Assembly (NCBI GenBank): GCA_013414705.1
Contig: CP058705.1
Span: 3,710,901 to 3,716,463, forward strand
DNA: 5,563 nucleotides
Origin: Defluviicoccus sp.
GTDB taxonomy: Bacteria > Pseudomonadota > Alphaproteobacteria > Rhodospirillales > Defluviicoccaceae
Direction: 5' to 3'
Position numbers and translations under genes: made by a program. Of this stretch, positions 1 through 5,563 are shown one piece after another (the stretch's first letter is position 1; every line of letters begins with the position of its first letter). The notes under the pieces were generated by a model. That model did no database searches and had not been told where the DNA came from. It was given only the letters and a program-made list of their open reading frames with translations.

Positions 1-276
1 CGATCCCAGTGGCGGAATATCGGTCCCGGCCGACGCAGGCTCGCCGGAAACATCGGCCGCCCTCAAAGGCCGCGGCCACCGGCTCCGGTGAGCGAGCAGC
101 GGACTCGGTGCCGGATACAGCATCGTAAGGCGCAGCATTGTAAGGCACGGCCTCCTCGGCCAAGCCGCGCGGCATAGCCGGCGCGAACGCCAGAGACAAC
201 GCTGACGTCAGGTCCGACCGACCGGCAGTCGGCAACGCCATGCGCCCGCCCCCACTTCGTCCCCCCGGCCACGGCA
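1..276 (-). pseudogene. mutL: mutL linker and start of C-terminal domain, out of frame (partial)
   Basis: This stretch follows the premature stop of the MutL N-terminal half and appears to encode the rest of the same protein. From the ATG at 277-275 down to about 62, the frame shifted by -1 relative to the N-terminal half is open. It reads as an Ala/Pro/Glu/Ser-rich low-complexity sequence, as expected for the MutL linker (for example AEEAVPYNAAPYD and SPEPVAAAFE). From about 60 to 1 the original frame gives GEPASAGTDIPPLGS. The PPLG motif is typical of the first strand of the MutL C-terminal dimerization domain, usually followed by ARAQ or ALAQ. Reading through needs about one missing base near 277-300 and one extra base near 55-64 (the GAGGGCGG run). 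The original frame has stops at 279-277 and 210-208. The metal-binding DQHAAHE-type motif, if present, would lie beyond the window. The linker assignment is inference; the PPLG match is short. Confidence 0.55.
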
Positions 277-1302
277 TTACGCGGCGCGGCCCGCCGCCGC
301 CAGCGCGTGCTTCAGGGCGCTGACGATCAGGCCGCGCACCCGTCCCGCATCGCGGAAGCGCACTTCGGTCTTCATCGGATGCACGTTGACGTCCACCAGC
401 TCCGGCGGCAGCTCCAGGAACAGCACCACCGCCGGATGCCGGTCGGACGCCAGCAGATCCTGATACGCGCCGCGGACGGCCCCGTGCAGCAGCCGGTCGC
501 GCACCGGCCGGCCGTTGACGAACAGGAGCTGCTGTGCGGTGGTGCGTCGGTGAAGCGTCGGCACGCCGGCGTGCCCGAACAGTCGAAGTCCCTCCCGGAC
601 CGCTTCGACGGCAACCGCGTTGGCCGCGAAGTCCTTGCCCAGGATGGCGGCGATCCGGCGCAGGCGGGCGTCGTCGCCGCAAGACGGCGCAAGCCCGCTT
701 TCGCATGCCGGCAGCGACAGCAGCGTCCGGGCCTCGTCCGCGAGCGAGAACGCCACCTGCGGGCGCGCCATCGCCAGCCGGCCCACCACGTCCGTGACGT
801 GCCCCACCTCGGTGGGTTTGCTTTTCAGGAACTTCAACCGGGCCGGAGTGGCGAAGAACAGATCCCGCGCCTCGATGCGTGTCCCGATCGGATGCGCCGC
901 CGGCCGCAACGTCCCCACGACGCCGCCCTCGACGCCGATCGCCCAGGCATCCGCCGCCCCTGCAGACCGGCTGGTCACCGTGAGCCGCGAGACGGCTGCC
1001 AGTGACGGCAGCGCCTCGCCGCGGAAGCCGAGGGTGACGATTCGCGTCAGATCCTCATCTGCCAACTTCGAGGTGGCGTGCCGTTCCAGCGCCAGCAGCA
1101 GGTCGTCGGGTCCCATGCCGCAGCCGTCGTCGGCAACCGAGATCAGCGTGCGGCCGCCCTCGCGCAGGGCCACGTCAATGCGCGTAGCGCCTGCGTCCAG
1201 ACTGTTCTCGACCAGTTCCTTGACCGCCGAGGCCGGGCGCTCCACCACCTCGCCGGCGGCGATGCGGTTGACGAGCGACTCCGGCAGGCGGCGGATCGGC
1301 AT
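277..1302 (-). CDS. mutL: DNA mismatch repair protein MutL, N-terminal ATPase and transducer half
   Basis: MutL is the ATP-dependent matchmaker of methyl-directed mismatch repair, linking MutS to the downstream nuclease and helicase steps. The open frame encodes 341 residues, against roughly 600 for full-length family members. GHKL ATPase motifs are all visible: [11 protein letters not shown] at about 28-38 (Glu29 and Asn33 match the catalytic Glu and Mg-binding Asn), DDGCGM at 58-63, RHATSKL at 74-80 and GFRGEAL at 92-98. The transducer domain ends with [13 protein letters not shown], with the conserved lysine at about 311. The start MPIRRLPE is the usual MutL N-terminus. The ATG lies 5 nt after the pgi stop (TAACCACCATG), without a clear Shine-Dalgarno, so translation is probably coupled to pgi. 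The frame ends at TAA 279-277, just after the transducer domain, leaving no dimerization domain in frame. The TAA overlaps an ATG (TAATG). Family identity is certain; whether the truncation is real is not. Confidence 0.95.
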   Translation of the reverse strand: MPIRRLPESLVNRIAAGEVVERPASAVKELVENSLDAGATRIDVALREGGRTLISVADDGCGMGPDDLLLALERHATSKLADEDLTRIVTLGFRGEALPSLAAVSRLTVTSRSAGAADAWAIGVEGGVVGTLRPAAHPIGTRIEARDLFFATPARLKFLKSKPTEVGHVTDVVGRLAMARPQVAFSLADEARTLLSLPACESGLAPSCGDDARLRRIAAILGKDFAANAVAVEAVREGLRLFGHAGVPTLHRRTTAQQLLFVNGRPVRDRLLHGAVRGAYQDLLASDRHPAVVLFLELPPELVDVNVHPMKTEVRFRDAGRVRGLIVSALKHALAAAGRAA

Positions 1303-1307
1303 GGTGG

Positions 1308-3069
<1,762 letters not shown>

Positions 3070-3076
3070 CCTCGTC

Positions 3077-3095
3077 CCGGCGCAAGTTGCGCCGG
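3077..3095. repeat. inverted repeat, possible operator or hairpin
   Basis: CCGGCGCAA-G-TTGCGCCGG is a perfect 9-bp inverted repeat around one central base. As RNA it would form an 8-bp stem with a 3-nt loop. It has no T-run on either side, so a classical terminator is unlikely. It lies between divergent promoters, where a dimeric regulator site is plausible but unproven. Confidence 0.5.
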
Positions 3096-3131
3096 CTGTG
3101 CGGATCCCAAAGCGGCCAGCGGGGTTGTGTT

Positions 3132-3145
3132 TACCCATATGGGTA
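3132..3145. promoter_or_regulatory. 14-bp perfect palindrome, candidate operator
   Basis: TACCCATATGGGTA is self-complementary and ends 15 bp before the ATG at 3161. It overlaps TATCAT (3144-3149), a 5-of-6 match to a -10 box, though no good -35 lies at the right spacing. A repressor bound here would block expression of the membrane protein gene. TACCC-N4-GGGTA is reminiscent of the G-tract operators of CsoR/RcnR-type metal repressors, but no such gene is in the window. Confidence 0.4.
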
Positions 3146-3160
3146 TCATAAGGTATGCGC

Positions 3161-3585
3161 ATGGAGGCGATGCCGCTCACCCATCTGGCAGCAACCCTGC
3201 TGTGCGTATTGGCACTCGGGGGCACGGTGATTTATGCGGCCGTTTTTTCTGCGATACTCACCGATGCGCCGTTCTCAGACGCCCGTGCTCCCCGCGTCCG
3301 AGATCCCTCCCATCTCTACTATAGCGTCTTGATCGTCCTGTCCGGTCTCGCGGCAATCCTGCTGTGGAGCCGTTCCGAGGCTTCGGTGCTGACGGTCATC
3401 GCCGTGCTGTTCGTGTTCACCCGCTTTGCGATGATGCCGCGCATGGAGCGGGCAAGGAAGCAAGCCGTGCCGGCAATGCAGAGGAGACGGAAACCTTCGC
3501 GCACCTCGGCAACCTGAACTCGGTCGTGCATCTGGCGCAGATGGCGGCACTAACGACGGTATTGCTGCATCTGCTCCTGGTCTGA
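3161..3585 (+). pseudogene. small integral membrane protein, DUF4149/TMEM205-like, frameshifted
   Basis: This encodes a hydrophobic protein of about 141 residues if a one-base loss is repaired. Three membrane segments lie in the first frame: LAATLLCVLALGGTVIYAAV (about 7-26), YYSVLIVLSGLAAILLW (near 47-63) and SVLTVIAVLFVFTRFAMM (near 69-87). As written, that frame runs on to a stop at 3515-3517 with a basic, unlikely tail (MQRRRKPSRTSAT). The -1 frame instead continues GNAEETETFAHLGNLNSVVHLAQMAALTTVLLHLLLV in two pieces: a hydrophilic FxxLHxLS-like stretch, then a fourth helix, ending at TGA 3583-3585. Together the order matches DUF4149-type four-helix proteins (helix, helix, helix-R-x(4)-P-R, F..LH.LS, helix). 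The break lies at about 3443-3470, perhaps in GAGCGGGCAAGG. ATG 3161 has AAGG 7 nt upstream; ATG 3155 and 3170 are alternatives. Biological role is unknown. The family call is moderate; the frameshift call is stronger. Confidence 0.65.
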
Positions 3586-3653
3586 ACGCCAAACAGTCAG
3601 CGTCAGGCGGATGGACGTATATAGGCGTACTTAACTCACCGGTCCTGGCAGAA

Positions 3654-3680
3654 GGGCCCCGAGCTTGCATCTCGGGGCCC
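3654..3680 (-). terminator. intrinsic terminator hairpin between convergent genes
   Basis: GGGCCCCGAG, loop CTTGCAT, then CTCGGGGCCC form a perfect 10-bp GC-rich stem with a 7-nt loop. It starts 25 nt past the stop of the minus-strand BI-1 gene and 68 nt past the stop of the plus-strand membrane protein gene. On the minus strand it is followed by TTCTGCC, only a weak T-run. It probably serves the BI-1 gene and may act on both strands. Confidence 0.75.
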
Positions 3681-3705
3681 AGACCTTCGGACGTCCGGAT
3701 AACCT

Positions 3706-4445
3706 CTATTCGCTGCGGGCAACTCCCAGCAGTTGCAAGATCCAGATGAACATGGTCACGAAACTGCCGTACAGCATGAAGGCACCGAAGATCGCCTTGC
3801 GCTGCGTCATATCGTGCGCGTCCGATTCGTAGTACCAGTTCTTGATCTGCTGCGTCTCATAGGCGGTCAGGCCGGCGAAGATCACCGGAATGACGATCGA
3901 CATCAGCAGATGCAGGCCGCTCGACTGTACGAAGATATTGACCAGCAGCGCAATCAGGATGCCGAAGGTGGCCATCACCAGGAACCGTCCGACCGCTGAG
4001 AGGTCACGTTTGGTGGTGTAGCCGTACAAGCTCATGCCGGCGAAAGCCGCTGCCGTAATGAAGAAGGCACGCGCGATGCTGTCCTGGGTGTAGGCGTAGA
4101 ACATGGGCGCGATCAGCGCACCCCACATCGCCGCGTAGACCCAGAAGCACGCCTGCGCAGCGCCGACGGACTTCGTCATCATCACCCGCGGCGCGAGAAC
4201 CCCAGTCCGAGGATACCGATGAACAGAACCCACTTCATTGGGCCGAGCGCGATCGTCTGCATCAGCGCCGGGTTCATCGCCACCACCATGGCAATGATGC
4301 CGGTGAGCGCCACGCCCAGCGCCATGTAGTTGTAGACTCGCAACATGTATTGGCGCAGACCAACGTCGATCTGTGCCGCTTCGGCCTGAGCCCGGGTCAT
4401 CGGATTGATCCGCGCCTCGTACCGCCTGTCCGGTCCGAAAGCCAT
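3706..4445 (-). pseudogene. BI-1/YccA-family (Bax inhibitor-1 like) membrane protein, frameshifted
   Basis: Members of this family (PF01027) are seven-helix inner-membrane proteins linked to calcium leak and to FtsH protease control. The N-terminal part (4445-4182) reads MAFGPDRRYEARI, then QYMLRVYNYMALGVALTGI and GPMKWVLFIGILGLG, and then hits a stop after FSRRG. The -1 frame continues the family sequence from VLAPRVMMTKSVGAAQACFWVYAAMWG through ITAAAFAGMSLYGYTTKRDLS and FAGLTAYETQQIK to LQLLGVARSE, ending at TAG 3708-3706. Joining at the GGGG run (4203-4200; one G added, or a -1 slip on GGG) gives 246 residues, close to the normal family length. The TGA of the first part overlaps an ATG of the second (TGATG, 4184-4180). 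AGGAG lies 10 nt before the start. Positions usually occupied by the two sensor aspartates carry Glu (about 197) and Ser (about 228). Family identity is very likely. Confidence 0.9.
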
Positions 4446-4455
4446 CTGTGCAATG

Positions 4456-4460
4456 CTCCT
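4456..4460 (-). promoter_or_regulatory. ribosome binding site of the BI-1 family gene
   Basis: AGGAG on the minus strand lies 10 nt before ATG 4445. It fixes the start at MAFGPDRRYE rather than any longer in-frame reading. Confidence 0.6.
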
Positions 4461-4482
4461 CTGTGGACACGTCTGAACTAGA

Positions 4483-4510
4483 ATATGGCCGACACTCGCG
4501 GTCGTTCAAG
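4483..4510 (-). promoter_or_regulatory. candidate promoter of the BI-1 family gene, heat-shock sigma-like
   Basis: On the minus strand CTTGAA (4510-4505) is followed after 14 nt by GGCCATAT (4490-4483). This resembles the RpoH consensus CTTGAA-N13-17-CCCCATNT. Overlapping weaker sigma70 readings exist (TTGAAC with TATTCT at 18 nt). Transcription would start near 4477, leaving a leader of about 30 nt before the AGGAG-preceded ATG. The match was found by eye and is unscored. Confidence 0.4.
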
Positions 4511-4629
4511 CAGCGGCTGTTTGCGCGGTTCTGACACCTGTCTGCGTGCGCCGTTTTCTCCTTCAGTAGACCCCGTACGAGCAGTGCCAGCCAGCCACCA
4601 CGTTCGGCCATTGCGAGCGTGCGCGGCAA

Positions 4630-4652
4630 CCGGCACGATGGCGCCGTGCCGG
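4630..4652. repeat. perfect 8-bp stem inverted repeat upstream of thpR
   Basis: CCGGCACG, loop ATGGCGC, then CGTGCCGG form a perfect 8-bp stem about 100 nt before the thpR start. No T-run follows on the plus strand (ATAAGATGG), so a terminator is doubtful. It could be an operator, a leader hairpin or a dispersed palindromic repeat. Confidence 0.5.
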
Positions 4653-4739
4653 ATAAGATGGTGCTGGATCGGGGATCGGATCCTGGCCGAAGCCAGACCG
4701 TCCGGTATCGGCTGCCGGACCCGGCCGCTGCTCCAGGCT

Positions 4740-4745
4740 GGGAGG
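4740..4745 (+). promoter_or_regulatory. ribosome binding site of thpR
   Basis: GGGAGG lies 9 nt before ATG 4755. It decides this start over longer in-frame readings, which would add an unconserved Arg/Ser-rich extension. Confidence 0.7.
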
Positions 4746-4754
4746 ACTTGGACG

Positions 4755-5318
4755 ATGTTGCGTCTGTTCGTCGCGGTTTCGTTCCCGGAGGATATCCGTC
4801 GTCACCTTGCCGGCCTGCGCTCCGGACTGCCGGGCGCAAAGTGGGTCGATCCCGACAGCATGCATCTGACGCTTCGCTTCATCGGCGAGGTCGGTGGCGA
4901 CCGGGCTGACGACATTGACGCCTTGCTGCGGGGCGTCGTCGCTCCAGCATTCGAGCTGTCGATCGCCGGCGTCGACTGCTTTGAGAGCGGCGGCAAGGTG
5001 CATACCTTGTGGGCGGGCATCGAGAAGCACCCGTTGCTGCTGCATCTCCGCGACAAGGTGGAATCGGCAGTGGTGCGTGCCGGCTGCGAGCCGGAGCGTC
5101 GCAAGTTCAAGGCACACGTCACGCTCGCCCGGTTCCGTGGCGGCATCCCGCCACGCATCGGTCCGTTCCTGCAGAGCTACAGCCGGCTGGCACTCGGCCC
5201 TTTTCCAGTCGATAGCTTCACGCTGTACCGCAGCCACCTCGGCAGCGAAAAGGCACACTACGAGGCATTGGCGGAGTATCCGCTGTCCCCCATCCCAGGC
5301 CAGGATTGGGAGGAGTAG
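4755..5318 (+). CDS. thpR: RNA 2',3'-cyclic phosphodiesterase (2'-5' RNA ligase family)
   Basis: ThpR (formerly LigT) belongs to the 2H phosphoesterase superfamily. It opens 2',3'-cyclic phosphate ends of RNA to 2'-phosphates and can, in vitro, join tRNA halves through 2'-5' bonds. The protein is 187 residues, normal for the family. MLRLFVAVSFPEDIRRHLAGL is the typical N-terminus (R-x-F-V-A-x-x-x-P). The two catalytic HxT motifs are present: HLTLRFIGE with His37 and Thr39, and KAHVTLARFRG with His121 and Thr123. The family feature HVTLAR is followed by a C-terminal strand ending in FTLYRSHLGSEKAHYEALAEYPL. Start choice rests on this N-terminus and on GGGAGG 9 nt upstream. It stands alone on the plus strand, divergent from the BI-1 family gene and convergent with the HAD gene, whose stop is 24 nt away. 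No frame disruption is seen. The physiological substrate in bacteria is unsettled. Confidence 0.95.
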   Translation: MLRLFVAVSFPEDIRRHLAGLRSGLPGAKWVDPDSMHLTLRFIGEVGGDRADDIDALLRGVVAPAFELSIAGVDCFESGGKVHTLWAGIEKHPLLLHLRDKVESAVVRAGCEPERRKFKAHVTLARFRGGIPPRIGPFLQSYSRLALGPFPVDSFTLYRSHLGSEKAHYEALAEYPLSPIPGQDWEE

Positions 5319-5342
5319 AGCCGGGCTCGCGGGCGTGACGCG

Positions 5343-5563
5343 TCAGCACACAGCGTCCAGCAGACCGGGTAACGCCGCGAGCTCGCTGAAGATGCGCTCG
5401 GCACCGGCGTTCCGCAGCTTCTGGCCGTGCTCCGCCGTACAGTGACTGCCGCCGACGAAGCCGAACACGCGCATGCCGGCAGCCACTGCGGCACGAACGC
5501 CGGCGTGTGAGTCCTCGATCACCAAGCATTCGGCAGGCACAGTCTGCAGCGCCGAAGCGGCAA
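5343..5563 (-). CDS. HAD-superfamily hydrolase, subfamily IA, C-terminal fragment
   Basis: Only the last 72 residues lie in the window; the gene enters across the right edge. The sequence AECLVIEDSHAGVRAAVAAGM is HAD motif IV in its usual setting (Glu-Asp of VIEDS binds Mg2+). It is followed by RVFGFVGGSHC and LRNAGAERIFSELAALPGLL, the typical tail of the beta-phosphoglucomutase/GS1-like phosphatase group. The FGFxGGSHC stretch is common in proteobacterial members of that group. The nucleophile (DxDxT) and the cap domain that set substrate preference are outside the window, so no substrate can be named. The frame ends at TGA 5345-5343, convergent with thpR. Confidence 0.88.
   Translation of the reverse strand, partial: AASALQTVPAECLVIEDSHAGVRAAVAAGMRVFGFVGGSHCTAEHGQKLRNAGAERIFSELAALPGLLDAVC

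Larger units (their letters stand above)
4511..4754. other. non-coding leader region upstream of thpR
   Basis: With the BI-1 promoter region this makes a 309-nt gap between divergent genes. Apart from the hairpin at 4630-4652 and the thpR ribosome binding site at 4740-4745, I see no convincing coding sequence, RNA gene or strong sigma70 promoter. Long open frames through it are composition effects of high GC and do not resemble a protein I know. Confidence 0.5.

Noticed and set aside
63..272. A 69-codon minus-strand frame starting at GTG 272
   Set aside because: It is Cys/Arg/Gly-rich and low in plausibility. The neighbouring -1 frame gives a better linker-like sequence for MutL.
3688..3697. 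10-bp palindrome CGGACGTCCG near the BI-1 stop
   Set aside because: Short, GC-rich, next to a much stronger terminator hairpin; likely chance.
4485..4754. N-terminal extension of ThpR up to 4485
   Set aside because: ATG 4755 has GGGAGG 9 nt upstream and begins the conserved ThpR N-terminus; the extension is Arg/Ser/Cys-rich and unconserved in style.
4446..4839. Minus-strand frame joining upstream sequence to the BI-1 C-terminal half
   Set aside because: It contains no family sequence before VLAPRVMM; the real N-terminus is in the other frame from ATG 4445.
5318..5328. GAGCCGGGCTC between thpR and the HAD gene as a terminator
   Set aside because: The stem is at most 4-5 bp with a 1-3 nt loop and no T-run; too weak to call.

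Overview
The window is high-GC bacterial DNA carrying ordinary chromosomal housekeeping genes. The proteins look proteobacterial. Alphaproteobacteria is my best guess, from the style of MutL, the BI-1-type membrane protein and the HAD phosphatase tail, but this is inference. I saw no mobile elements, CRISPR arrays, tRNA or rRNA genes, and no convincing new multi-gene system.

Layout, left to right. Positions 1-1302 (minus) hold mutL. The ATPase/transducer half is intact, but the reading frame stops at the start of the linker. The rest of the linker and the first residues of a C-terminal domain continue in other frames to the window edge. Positions 1308-2948 (minus) hold an intact pgi, 5 nt upstream of mutL, so the two form a likely pgi-mutL operon. 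Positions 2949-3160 are a divergent intergenic region rich in repeats: a 14-bp tandem duplication, a 19-bp inverted repeat and a 14-bp perfect palindrome. Positions 3161-3585 (plus) encode a small four-helix membrane protein resembling DUF4149/TMEM205, broken by a frameshift. Positions 3654-3680 are a strong terminator hairpin between convergent genes. Positions 3706-4445 (minus) encode a BI-1/YccA-family membrane protein, broken by a one-base loss in a G run. Positions 4446-4754 separate it from the divergent thpR (4755-5318, plus), an intact RNA 2',3'-cyclic phosphodiesterase. Positions 5343-5563 (minus) are the C-terminal end of a HAD phosphatase whose start lies outside the window.

The genes have unrelated jobs: mismatch repair, glycolysis/gluconeogenesis, membrane stress proteins, RNA end processing and a small-molecule phosphatase. 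The most striking property is that three of the six genes with enough sequence to judge carry single-base frame disruptions, while pgi and thpR are clean. Either the assembly has indel errors in G/C-rich runs or these loci are really degrading or split. At two of the breaks the stop codon overlaps an ATG (TAATG in mutL, TGATG in the BI-1 gene), so coupled re-initiation is a possible third explanation.
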